This document shows, piece by piece, positions 9,552 through 18,207 of a stretch of 64,000 nucleotides of DNA. A model generated the notes under the pieces. That model saw only the letters and a program-made list of their open reading frames with translations, did not search any database and was not told the origin of the DNA. Source of the DNA: an uncultured Thermoguttaceae bacterium (lineage in GTDB: Bacteria; Planctomycetota; Planctomycetia; Pirellulales; Thermoguttaceae); assembly GCA_938084835.1 (NCBI GenBank), contig CALKER010000004.1, positions 124,001-188,000 of the forward strand, in the 5' to 3' direction. The first letter of the stretch is position 1; every line of letters begins with the position of its first letter. Both the position numbers and the translations under genes were made by a program.

Positions 9552-9936
9552 AGCGCGGGACCAGTTTCAACGCTTTGACGTTGTAGCTAAAGGCACGGCA
9601 ACATTCCGGTCACGCTGGGCAGATGCAATCTGGTGTAGTGGGGCCGAAGTAAGCCATTGGCACGAGGCGAGGCTCGACCTTCTGGCGGGCAGCGAAGAAA
9701 ACGTACAGAGCAAAAGTGTTGACGCCCGGTTCTAAAGCTGCGGCAGATTGTCGACGCTTTGCAGGCGGGCCAAAGGTATCGAAAACCATCACAAAACTAG
9801 CAAATATTGATATTAATTGAGGTAACACGAGAAACTGCGCCGTAGCTCAAGTTGGGAATGTGACGCTATTCTCGAAAATTTTCGAGAAAGGATTTTGTCC
9901 ATAGGTCTGTCGGCGTGTGGCTAAAGGGATGGTGCT
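9552..9936. other. Gene-free gap with a palindromic site
   Basis: No coding sequence supported. It holds the 20-bp palindrome at 9869-9888 and AT-rich DNA near 9790-9820, consistent with a promoter region for the following gene. Confidence 0.5.
9869..9888. promoter_or_regulatory. Perfect 20-bp palindrome, candidate operator
   Basis: TTCTCGAAAATTTTCGAGAA is identical to its reverse complement. It ends 48 nt before the ATG of the propeller gene at 9937, a position suited to operator control. It could also form a hairpin in RNA. No regulator gene is adjacent, so its ligand protein is unknown. Confidence 0.45.
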
Positions 9937-11223
9937 ATGAATTGGCTTAGACTTGCTCGATTGCTGGTCATCGGCTTGGTGGTTATGCTTCCGGGCGTAA
10001 GTTTCGCAGGAGGGTCTCCCTCGCCGGCGGGAGCGAAAGAGGCGGAAGTCTCGGAGCCTACAGGAGACCAACCGCCCGCAGTAAGTGCCGCCGTACCACT
10101 TCCCTACGTCTATACGGAGTGGCGGCATTTCACCACGGAGGACGGTTTACCGGACGACCACATCTTTGCCGTGAAAGTGGACGGCCCACGTGTGTGGATT
10201 GGTACCGAGAACGGTTTGGCCTGCTACGACAAACGAACCGGCCAAATGCGCGTTTGGAAAGAGGAAGACGGTCTGCCGTGGCGGGTGATCACTGCAATCG
10301 ACGTGGACAAAAGAACGGGCGATGTGTGGCTTGGACTCTTTGGCGGTGGCCTGGCCCGATTCAGTGGTGGACGCTTTGAGCACTTCCATCAACTCAATAG
10401 CGGACTTGTCAATGATGTTGTTTACGGGGTTGCGGTGGAAAACGACCATGTGTGGGCGGCCACTACCGCCGGTGCCAGCCGACTGAATCTCAAAACTGGC
10501 CAGTGGACGATCTTCACCGAAAAAAACGCACCCATGGAGGAAATTTGGAATTACGCCGTCCATTACCGCGATGGAAAAGTACACCTGGCGGTGTGGGGAA
10601 GTGGTGTGCTTGAGTTCGATGTCGCCACCGAGCGATGGCAGGTTTATCTTGATCCGGATCGAGAAATGGAAATCGACCTCTACCGGGACGATGGAATCAT
10701 TCACGTGATCACCACGGGGGCTAACTACGTGGATGGAATTTTGTGGGTATCCTCCTATTTTGGACTATCCCGCTATGATGGTCGACACTGGCGAGGGTTT
10801 TATGCCCACGAAACAGGAATGCCAAGCGACTTTACGAACAGTCTGGCTGCTCGAAGTGGACAGGAATGTTACTTTGCTCACGACAAGGGGTTAGGAGTTG
10901 TGGCCCACTTCGATAGCGACACGTATGTTTCTTACACCCGGGATCCAAAGACCTTGCGCGGCAAAGCCGCTGTATTCCGCGGTGGGCGCAAACTTCTTGA
11001 GCTCGACCTTGAAAGGACGATTCCTCACAATTTCTGCATCTCTGCGAGCGTGGACGAAACGGACGTGTGGGTGGGCACATCCAAAGGTGTGGGTTGGGGA
11101 ATTGGCAAAGGTTATTACGCCGGCGTGCGGGAAAATCCCGAGTGGTTGGTAGAATACAATAGGCGGTCTCAAGCCCAGCAACTTAGCGCAGCGGTTGTAC
11201 CGCAAGCTACGGCCACGGAGTAG
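9937..11223 (+). CDS. Exported beta-propeller protein of the regulator-propeller type, without kinase domain
   Basis: A 428-residue protein with a clear signal peptide (RLLVIGLVVMLPGVSFA). It contains repeated two-component-regulator-propeller blades: TEDGLPDDHIFAVKVDG, VWIGTENGLACYDKRTG, VWLGLFGGGLARF, VWAATTAGASRLNLKTG, LWVSSYFGLSRYDG and VWVGTSKGVGWG. In hybrid two-component sensors such blades form the periplasmic sensor half, but here there is no transmembrane helix after the propeller, no histidine kinase and no haem motif. It is best seen as a stand-alone periplasmic propeller. It lies between the ten-haem cytochrome and two binding proteins, all in the same direction, so it may be a binding or scaffold partner. 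The upstream palindrome suggests its own regulation. Confidence 0.8.
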   Translation: MNWLRLARLLVIGLVVMLPGVSFAGGSPSPAGAKEAEVSEPTGDQPPAVSAAVPLPYVYTEWRHFTTEDGLPDDHIFAVKVDGPRVWIGTENGLACYDKRTGQMRVWKEEDGLPWRVITAIDVDKRTGDVWLGLFGGGLARFSGGRFEHFHQLNSGLVNDVVYGVAVENDHVWAATTAGASRLNLKTGQWTIFTEKNAPMEEIWNYAVHYRDGKVHLAVWGSGVLEFDVATERWQVYLDPDREMEIDLYRDDGIIHVITTGANYVDGILWVSSYFGLSRYDGRHWRGFYAHETGMPSDFTNSLAARSGQECYFAHDKGLGVVAHFDSDTYVSYTRDPKTLRGKAAVFRGGRKLLELDLERTIPHNFCISASVDETDVWVGTSKGVGWGIGKGYYAGVRENPEWLVEYNRRSQAQQLSAAVVPQATATE

Positions 11224-11492
11224 TGTCGGCCTCTGGGAAGAATTGCTGGCCGCCAGAAAGGTCTTTCGGAGTTAGACTGAAAGTATTTCGGCCGGGTCTG
11301 CCCTGACCTAGGGCAAGGCCCCGGAATCCGAGTTCGCCAGTCGGCAAAGCTTGCACTTTGCGGAAAAATGCTCGGCCGAAATGCGCTGGAGTGCCGATCA
11401 TGCCCGAGCTTCTTCCGACGCGGGCGGGCGGTAGGTATCTAAAACGGGTTCTACAACCAGCATCATAAAACCTTTTGCGTGAGGGCGGTGCC

Positions 11493-12986
11493 ATGGGCAA
11501 TGTTCCTTGGATTGTGCTCTTTGTGGGAATGATCTTTCAAGCTGACTGGATTGGTACCGGAACGCCCGATCCGCTTCGACCGTGGCTTCCGCCGTTTCAG
11601 TTAACCGAGGAAATGAAGAAAGTTCTTGAGGAGATCAACTCCGTCAACGCTTACCAGGTACCTCAGATACCACCGAAACGGGTGGCCGTTTATGCGTATA
11701 CGCCGGTGGATGTTGTTCCATTCCGACATGTGGAACCCCAAAGACGGTTTTTCCTGGACCAAATGGAGTATTGGGGAGCCGGCCGCGCTAAACCGGAACC
11801 CGAAGATATCAAAACCGTTAAGATTGGATTCATCGGTCCGCTAATTCCCACAGTGTCGGTGGCAGTCGGAGGTCAGAGCCACAATGAAGAGCGAATGGGC
11901 ATAAAAATGCTACAGGGGGCAAAGTTGGCTATCGAGGAGGCAAACGAGCGCGGAGGATATTGGCGGCGAGGTATCCCCTTTGAGCTGGTTATTCGCAACG
12001 ACAATGGTCTGTGGGGTTCTACCGGAAACGAAGTGATCGATTTGGCCTACAGGGAAAAGGTTTGGGCCATCCTAGGCTCCATCGACGGTGCCAATACCCA
12101 CATCCTCATTCGGGTGGGATTGAAGATCGAACTGCCTATGATGTCTAGCGGGGATACCGACCCCACTTACATCGAAACCAATATCCCCTGGGCTTTCCGG
12201 TGCATCTCCGATGACCGGCAGATGGCTTATCTGCTTGTGGATTACCTGTACCGAAAGTTGGACCTCAAGCGGGTGGCCATCCTCCGATCGAGCAATCGCT
12301 ACGGGCGATTTGGTGTCCGCGAAGTTGTGGACGGTAGTCGTCGCATGGGTCGGCCAATTGTGGTCGAAATGGCTTACCCGGTAGGGTGTCACGATTTCTC
12401 TATCCAGTTAGAACGAATTCGGCAAAGCAAGGCGGATGCCGTAGTCCACTGGGGTAATCCCGATGACGGGGCGCGGGCCTTAAACCAGATGCGGGCCATG
12501 GGCATGAATCAGCCTTTCTTTGCCTGTGATCGATGCCTTGCCCCGGAGTTTGTGGAAATCGCCGGCCCGAATGCCGAAGGGGTCATCTGCGCTTCCCCTT
12601 GGAATCCCGATCGGGAGGATCCCATTCTTCTTGCTTTCAAAGAGCGGTTCCGCGCCCGATTTAACGAAGATCCGGAGACATACGCCGCCCACGCTTATGA
12701 CGGTATGAATATGCTATTGTGGGCCATTCAGGTAGCGGGGCTTAATCGGGCGAAAATCCGGGATGTGTTGGCCTATCGGCCCGATCCCTTTGTCGGTGTG
12801 ACCGGCCCCATTCCGTTAAGTGCCGTCAATGATGATGACGGGGAGGTTTATCTAGCCAAGTTTATCGGTGGAAAATGGCATTATTACAGTCGGGCCGAAC
12901 TCGGACTTCCCCCGCGGGAGGCGCTCATCCGACCGGCACTTGAGCAAACGGCTGCCCGTCAATCGGCAGAGGCAGCAGGCCGCTAG
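11493..12986 (+). CDS. Periplasmic binding protein, type 1 (branched-chain amino acid ABC-type), orphan
   Basis: The ATG at 11493 is preceded by GAGGG at a normal distance and gives 497 residues; the TTG at 11475 has no such support. A hydrophobic N-terminal signal (MGNVPWIVLFVGMIFQ) is followed by a proline-rich stretch of about 100 residues, then a Leu/Ile/Val-binding-protein fold: VKIGFIGPLIP, GAKLAIEEANERGG, VWAILGSIDGANTH, LPMMSSGDTDPTY and ETYAAHAYDGMNMLLWAI. In ABC import this protein delivers ligand to a membrane permease, but no permease or ATPase gene is present here. It may instead serve a sensing or redox-linked role with the neighbouring cytochrome and propeller proteins. The ligand is unknown. 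A paralogue follows at 13208. Confidence 0.85.
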   Translation: MGNVPWIVLFVGMIFQADWIGTGTPDPLRPWLPPFQLTEEMKKVLEEINSVNAYQVPQIPPKRVAVYAYTPVDVVPFRHVEPQRRFFLDQMEYWGAGRAKPEPEDIKTVKIGFIGPLIPTVSVAVGGQSHNEERMGIKMLQGAKLAIEEANERGGYWRRGIPFELVIRNDNGLWGSTGNEVIDLAYREKVWAILGSIDGANTHILIRVGLKIELPMMSSGDTDPTYIETNIPWAFRCISDDRQMAYLLVDYLYRKLDLKRVAILRSSNRYGRFGVREVVDGSRRMGRPIVVEMAYPVGCHDFSIQLERIRQSKADAVVHWGNPDDGARALNQMRAMGMNQPFFACDRCLAPEFVEIAGPNAEGVICASPWNPDREDPILLAFKERFRARFNEDPETYAAHAYDGMNMLLWAIQVAGLNRAKIRDVLAYRPDPFVGVTGPIPLSAVNDDDGEVYLAKFIGGKWHYYSRAELGLPPREALIRPALEQTAARQSAEAAGR

Positions 12987-13207
12987 CAGCGGCTGTTAGT
13001 CGGACGTAATCGCTCCTTTGATGAGCAAGCCTCATTCAGGTGCTGTCGGCGGAACGATATCGACCCAGGGTGATTTATGCCTCAAGGGGGAACTATCCGC
13101 GACATGCGTTACAAAGTGCACAAGGCAAAATGAGCCTGCTAGTCGGATTGCGCCGAAAAACGTTAGGGCCGCGGAGCTTATCTCTGCGCTGCAGTAGAGA
13201 CGTGTGA

Positions 13208-14443
13208 ATGTGGACATTGTGGATCGTGGCTCTTTTTTTCGCGGGCGAGGGTGCTAGCGAGATCAGACCCCTGGGTGTAGAACCGTTTTTCCGCTTGCGC
13301 GACCATGCTACAACTTATGTGGGCCCTGGGCGGGAGCTTCCTCCTCCCTCGGGGCTGCGATCCATATACTTGGCCTATTTCGGCCCGCCCTCGGCTTCCG
13401 ATCCTAAGGCCGGAACCATTTGGGCCGGTGCCCAAATGGCTCTAGGTGAGTGTCTCCCGCTTGAAGTGGAAGCTCAGACACTCAGGTTGGAGCTGCTTCC
13501 TACTTGGACGGCCGATCCCTGGACTGGCGGTGCCGGTCAGCTGGCCAGAAGTATTTATACTCAGCCGGTGTGGGCGGTCATCGGCGGCATCGATGGCGAA
13601 ACCACACATCTTGCCGTCCAAGTCGCGGCTAAAGCTCGTATTGTCATCGTAAGTCCCGGGAATACGGATAAGACGACCCATCTTGCCAACGTCCCTTGGG
13701 TATTTTCCATCCTCCCCGGCGATGACCAGTTGGCCAACCTCTTGGGAGAAGAATGGCGGCGACGTGGCCTTGAGCGCGAAGTGGTGCTCCTCGCAGCGGC
13801 AGACCATGACTCCCGAGTTTTTGCCGGTGAGTTGGTCAACATGTTGGCACGTATAAAAGGTGGGGTGCGGTATCGTGCCGACTGGAAGCCGGGCCTACCC
13901 GAGCTTGTAGATCTCATCCAGCATGTCGTTCAGATGAACCCGCGATGTTTGATGATCGTGGCTCCGGCCTGGGAGGCTGCCCGGGCCATAGTCCTTCTTC
14001 GGAAAGAAGGATACGAATGTCCTATTTTTGCCGGTCCCACAGTGGGTCAACAAACTTTTGCGGACTTGGCCGGGCTCGACACAGGCGAGGTGATCTTCCC
14101 CTTGTGTTGGCAATGGACCGAAAAAACACAAGCATTCGTAGACGGTTTCTTCTCTCGATATAACTCTTTCCCGGATTATCTTGCGGCAGCAGGATACGAC
14201 GCGGTGACCATTTGCGTGGAGGCTCTGCGGCACGCCGGCCTCAATCGCGCAAGAATCAACGATGCCTTACGCGAACTTTCACCTTGGGAAGGTGTCAGTG
14301 GGCTTATCGTTTGGGATAAGACGGGCTTAAATACTCGCAAGCCCTCTTTAGCACGCTGGATTAACGGCGAGCTTCAAGTGATGGAGGAACAAGAACGGTG
14401 GAAAGCATTTTTCAATTTTCTCGAGAAAAACCAAACACCCTAA
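13208..14443 (+). CDS. Second periplasmic binding protein, type 1, orphan
   Basis: A 411-residue exported protein (signal MWTLWIVALFFAGEGAS). It is a diverged paralogue of the upstream protein: IGGIDGETTHLAVQVAAKARI and VSPGNTDKTTHLANVPWVF correspond to LGSIDGANTH and MSSGDTDPTYIETNIPWAF there, and YLAAAGYDAVTICVEALRHAGLNRARI corresponds to YAAHAYDGMNMLLWAIQVAGLNRAKI. It lacks the long N-terminal proline-rich region. The first lobe begins YLAYFGPPSASDPKAG, so the usual ligand-contacting loop differs from the paralogue and the ligand may differ too. No permease or ATPase is adjacent. It ends the plus-strand set and converges with nifS. ATG start; no strong ribosome-binding site. Confidence 0.8.
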   Translation: MWTLWIVALFFAGEGASEIRPLGVEPFFRLRDHATTYVGPGRELPPPSGLRSIYLAYFGPPSASDPKAGTIWAGAQMALGECLPLEVEAQTLRLELLPTWTADPWTGGAGQLARSIYTQPVWAVIGGIDGETTHLAVQVAAKARIVIVSPGNTDKTTHLANVPWVFSILPGDDQLANLLGEEWRRRGLEREVVLLAAADHDSRVFAGELVNMLARIKGGVRYRADWKPGLPELVDLIQHVVQMNPRCLMIVAPAWEAARAIVLLRKEGYECPIFAGPTVGQQTFADLAGLDTGEVIFPLCWQWTEKTQAFVDGFFSRYNSFPDYLAAAGYDAVTICVEALRHAGLNRARINDALRELSPWEGVSGLIVWDKTGLNTRKPSLARWINGELQVMEEQERWKAFFNFLEKNQTP

Positions 14444-14633
14444 GGGAGTTTTGCCCTGGAAAAGAGACAAATATCGACAGGCACGCTTCCCGCTGGGTCT
14501 GACGGAACCTGCTTTTCCCAGATGCACACTTCGAGTCGACAGTCGGCGGTTTCCGTTTCTTAAGGAAAGCAACCTACCTCCCAATCCGCCAGCCACGCAG
14601 TCTTTGGTCAAAAAGCTAATGAAGCCGCAGGAT

Positions 14634-15881
14634 TTACGAGGGGAGCCTGGCCTCAGTGACCCCGGCTTCCTGAAGCAAAGTGTAAGCCTCATCACGGGGA
14701 CCATTCCGCCTTGAATCCCAATAGGGGGAAGCACGACGGAGACGTTCCACAACCTGGGGGAAAACTTCGATAATGCGATCAACATCCTCTTCCGTGTTGT
14801 AGCGACTGAAGCTAAAGCGAATCGACCCGTGTACGGCAGTGAAAGGAACCTTCATGGCCAGCAACACATGCGACGGCTCAAGCGACCCCGAAGTACAAGC
14901 CGATCCGCTCGAGGCACAAATCCCTTGATCGGAAAGCTCAAAGAGCATCGCTTCCCCCTCAATGAAATGGACGGATAGATTGAGCGTATTCGGCAACCGA
15001 GGGGCACCGCGGCCATTGACCTCCAGATAAGGGATGCGGGCCAAAAGCTCGGTTTCCAGCCGATCTCGCATTTTTTTAATGCGACGGTCCTCCTCCTCCA
15101 AATTTTCGTAGGCAAGTTCCATTGCCCGTGCCAATCCCACGATATAGGGGACATTTTCCGTCCCCGCCCGCCGCCCCGATTCCTGATGCCCACCAATCAT
15201 AAATGGGCGCAAGGGAGTCCCTTTGCGCACAAACAACACGCCAATTCCTTTGGGTGCATGCAACTTATGCCCAGAAAACGATAGCAGGTCCACGTGCCGG
15301 TACTCGCGGGAAAGATCGATTCGAACTTTCCCCACCGATTGAGTTGCATCGGTGTGGAACAGAATGGAAGGATCCGTTTCCTTAGTGATCCGCGCAAGCT
15401 CGGCCACAGGAAAGATGACCCCGGTCTCGTTATTAGCATGCATGATGGTAACCAGCAGCGTGTCCGGCCTGATGCTCTTTATGAACTCCGATAAATTGAG
15501 ATTTCCGTTTCTATCCACCGGCAGAAAGGTCACATCGTAGCCATTTCGCTGCATTTCCTTACAAACCTCAAGGACCGCCGGATGCTCCACGGCCGTCGTG
15601 ATGATATGACGTCGCTGGGGATTGGCTTTAGCCGCCCCCACGATAGCGGTGTTGTTGCTCTCGGTTGCACAAGATGTAAACAAAATTTCATTTTCAGAAA
15701 TTGCTCCGAAATATCTGGCAATTTTTTGCCGGGCCTGCCGAATCGCTTGTGCCACGCGACGTGCCGGCTCGTACATCGAACTGGGGTTGAAGTACTCTCG
15801 GGTCAAATACGGTATCATCGCCTCGAATACTTCCGGGGCAATCGGCGTCGTAGCGTTATTGTCGGCATAGACTATCCGCAT
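14634..15881 (-). CDS. nifS: Cysteine desulfurase, NifS/IscS type
   Basis: Pyridoxal-phosphate enzyme that removes sulfur from cysteine for Fe-S cluster assembly. The frame extends to 15971, but the family start MRIVYADNNATTP and a GGAGG about 13 nt upstream place the ATG at 15881 (415 residues). Visible functional sites: His100 in AVEHPAV, the PLP lysine Lys206 in SFSGHKLHAPKG and the catalytic Cys329 in SSGSACTSG, with a short loop typical of the NifS/IscS group. It lies 369 nt downstream of nifU in the same direction, so the pair probably acts together: NifS supplies sulfur, NifU is the scaffold. No nitrogenase genes are seen, so a housekeeping role in Fe-S assembly is most likely. Confidence 0.93.
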   Translation of the reverse strand: MRIVYADNNATTPIAPEVFEAMIPYLTREYFNPSSMYEPARRVAQAIRQARQKIARYFGAISENEILFTSCATESNNTAIVGAAKANPQRRHIITTAVEHPAVLEVCKEMQRNGYDVTFLPVDRNGNLNLSEFIKSIRPDTLLVTIMHANNETGVIFPVAELARITKETDPSILFHTDATQSVGKVRIDLSREYRHVDLLSFSGHKLHAPKGIGVLFVRKGTPLRPFMIGGHQESGRRAGTENVPYIVGLARAMELAYENLEEEDRRIKKMRDRLETELLARIPYLEVNGRGAPRLPNTLNLSVHFIEGEAMLFELSDQGICASSGSACTSGSLEPSHVLLAMKVPFTAVHGSIRFSFSRYNTEEDVDRIIEVFPQVVERLRRASPYWDSRRNGPRDEAYTLLQEAGVTEARLPS

Positions 15882-16250
15882 GGTTATTTCTAATCCTCCG
15901 GTGGGAAGTTCTGAAATGGAAAAATAAAACCTAAGTTGTTTGCCCGGCAACTTTGCGCGGATATGCCGCAAAAGTTGGCTTTTCCACCTTTGCTACCTAG
16001 GCCCCTTTCGATTGCTTCCTTTACGCCACTGCCACAAAAGCTTGCCGGAGTTCCCCCTGGAGGGCTCAAAAGTAAAGCCCGTCCATCCATCGCAAAAATC
16101 CGCAATTCCTGGCCCACACGACCTTTAGCAGTTGTAGGAGCTTAGTTTAGGAAGGCACAAAACTATGGTGGTATTGCCAAGGATTTTGGACGAACATTCA
16201 GTTGGCAATGATTTACCGCAGTTGTTTTTCCGAAAATGTTCCATTCGTCG
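15882..16250. other. Gene-free gap between nifU and nifS
   Basis: Nothing recognisable apart from the nifS ribosome-binding site at its left end. Short frames here lack conserved motifs. The gap is large for an operon, so nifS may have its own promoter. Confidence 0.4.
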
Positions 16251-17267
16251 CTAAACTTGAATCACACGAATCCGTTCGTCCACCAAATCCTTAAGGGTTC
16301 TTTCCACCATTAGCTTCAGCGTCTGAGCAGCGCCTTGACAACCACCACAAGCTCCGGCCAGGCGGCAGTAAACGAGATTGTTTTTAATGTCGACGATCTC
16401 GATATCCCCTCCGTCCTGCTGCAGGAGAGGCCGAACATATTCTTCAACGGCCTTCTCGATCTTTTTGACGAATTGATAGGGCGAGATCTGCCACGGTGGG
16501 GCCTCTCCCCCTTCGCCCAACCAATGACCATCGCCCGCGGGTCTGACCTGTGCGGCATTTGCAGCGGCACCTCTCGACCCAAGCACTCCTGCCATCACAG
16601 GCAAACCTTTCCGACCCCAAACTTCATCAAGCAGGTCCTGAATCCCACCCGGGGCATAATGGCACGTCATACACGCTCCGCCTGCCTTCGTGGCATTGAT
16701 CACCTCCGGAATGGTCCGCAGATTCAATTCGCGGATCTTCCGGCGTAAGTAGGGCTCGGTGATGGAAAAGCACTTGCAAATAACGCGGCCATGCTCCTCC
16801 TCGGGATGGATGTCGATCCCCAAAAGTCGGAGGTCCACCCCCCGCTTGCGTGCCCAATCGAAAACGGCCGCCTGCAAGGCCTCCGTTCCCATCACCGAAC
16901 AATGAATCTTCTGAACAGGAAGTCCCTCCAAGTACCGGACTATGTCGCTGTTGCGAATTTCCAGTGCTTTTATCGGCGTATAACGACCACCTTCCAGAAT
17001 AGCGCACAGAGCCTCAGACGCCGCAATAGCAGAGGTACATCCGAAGGTTAAATATTTGGCTTCCACGATAACATCTTGCAGCGGGTCGCTCGGGTGCTTA
17101 TCGCAGCGGAACATAAACCGCATGGCGTCCCCACAAATTATCGACCCGTACTCACCCACACCGTCCGGGTTTTCAATTTCGCCCAAATGGGTGCCCGGTT
17201 TCCCGTGAATTGCGTCCAAAAAAAGCTGCTTGGTCTTCTCGCTATATTCCCACGCCACGATTTTCAC
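16251..17267 (-). CDS. nifU: NifU, three-domain Fe-S cluster scaffold
   Basis: Full-length NifU. The IscU-like N-terminal domain carries the three cluster cysteines, about Cys45 (GSIICGDAM), Cys77 (LTFGCTSAIA) and Cys123 (KIHCSVMG). A central BFD-type [2Fe-2S] domain has Cys164, Cys166, Cys199 and Cys202 (VICKCFSI, GGACMTCH). An Nfu-type C-terminal domain has CGGC at 307-310. The linker between domains two and three (about 222-262) is long and Gly/Ala-rich. The frame runs to 17396; a GTG at 17267 just after AGAGAGG begins KIVAWEYSEKTKQLF, and a second GTG at 17258 is equally possible. It assembles Fe-S clusters using sulfur from the downstream NifS. Such NifU-NifS pairs serve general metabolism in lineages lacking Isc or Suf. 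Confidence 0.93.
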   Translation of the reverse strand: MKIVAWEYSEKTKQLFLDAIHGKPGTHLGEIENPDGVGEYGSIICGDAMRFMFRCDKHPSDPLQDVIVEAKYLTFGCTSAIAASEALCAILEGGRYTPIKALEIRNSDIVRYLEGLPVQKIHCSVMGTEALQAAVFDWARKRGVDLRLLGIDIHPEEEHGRVICKCFSITEPYLRRKIRELNLRTIPEVINATKAGGACMTCHYAPGGIQDLLDEVWGRKGLPVMAGVLGSRGAAANAAQVRPAGDGHWLGEGGEAPPWQISPYQFVKKIEKAVEEYVRPLLQQDGGDIEIVDIKNNLVYCRLAGACGGCQGAAQTLKLMVERTLKDLVDERIRVIQV

Positions 17268-17706
17268 TTCCCTCTCTTGTTGTCGCCGGTAGTCGGTTGC
17301 AGTATTGGTGAGAGCCGAAGAACTAACCGCGGAGACTCGTTTCGCCCTCCAGCCAAAAGCGCTCGAAACAATAGTACCCCTACAAAAATTGTACACTCAG
17401 GACATCTGATCCGGCCACAATTTCCGATAATCTCTGAAATTTCCCCTGCAACAAATTATCAACCTTCCTGTTACGCTTAGACACACCCCACGATCACCTA
17501 CCACCACATTGGCCGGCTCCGGCATTCTTACCAAAAAGCTTCGCGCCCAAGGCCCAACGGGTGTCTCGTCAGATGATCCACGATCTTGGGGCAACCACCC
17601 GACCAACCTCGCACTGCTTTAAGCACCACTACCCATTTAACCGAGCCAAACTCCCTCATGTCCCCCTGTCCTCCCGATTAAAAAACCCAACTCCCCAAGG
17701 CACTAG

Positions 17707-17752
17707 AATTTTGATAACCTTACCTTGCAAATTTTGATAAAGTTACCTTACG
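17707..17752. repeat. Two tandem 23-bp direct repeats
   Basis: Unit one starts at 17707 and unit two at 17730. Both share AATTTTGATAA and, after two variable bases, TTACCTT (19 of 23 bases identical). The spacing is about two helical turns, as in a binding site for a dimeric or cooperative protein. They lie about 440 bp upstream of the nifU start. Confidence 0.6.
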
Positions 17753-17922
17753 CCTTATCCGAGTCATCCCAGCACAGGTTGAAGGGAAACTCCTACAGCC
17801 CTGGACTGGCTTTCTGCGGGCAATATCGATGCTCCAAACAACGGGAGAAACGTATCAGTTCGCTTGGGATCCGCCTCCTTTATCCTTCCCATGTTAAGCT
17901 TATCAGCACAATCCAGCGAAAC

Positions 17923-17950
17923 TACCAAGCTTTCCGAGACAAGCTTGGTA
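17923..17950. other. Ten-bp perfect stem-loop
   Basis: Arms TACCAAGCTT (17923-17932) and AAGCTTGGTA (17941-17950) enclose an 8-nt loop. No T-run follows on either strand, so this is not a standard intrinsic terminator. It may be an operator, an RNA processing site or part of an uncharacterised transcript. Confidence 0.5.
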
Positions 17951-18207
17951 ATTTCAAAACTTGGTGCACCCCCAAAATCGGGGAGATCTCTTAAGCCGAC
18001 CAAATTTGCGATACTTGCTTTTCTTACCAATGTACTGATTCTTCGAACCTTTGAACGCGGACCGAATAAATGCCGATAAAGTAACCCTTCACAGAAATTG
18101 TAAGCAAATAACGTCGCAAAAACAGACATAAATCCCTAAGTGGGTTTGCTCGCAGCACCATAAGGGTAAGCCTGATTGTTGCCTCCCGCCGAGGCCTAAC
18201 CAGCCGG

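Larger units (their letters stand above)
17268..18207. other. 940-bp gene-free region upstream of nifU
   Basis: No coding sequence supported. It contains the direct repeat at 17707-17752 and a strong hairpin at 17923-17950. A 121-codon minus-strand frame spans the hairpin but shows no family motif. Confidence 0.5.

Noticed and set aside
14634-17267. nifU-nifS as evidence for nitrogen fixation
   Set aside because: No nifH, nifD, nifK or other nif genes are present; such pairs also serve general Fe-S cluster assembly.
17764-18129. 121-codon minus-strand frame upstream of nifU
   Set aside because: No family motif, no ribosome-binding site, and it spans a perfect stem-loop.
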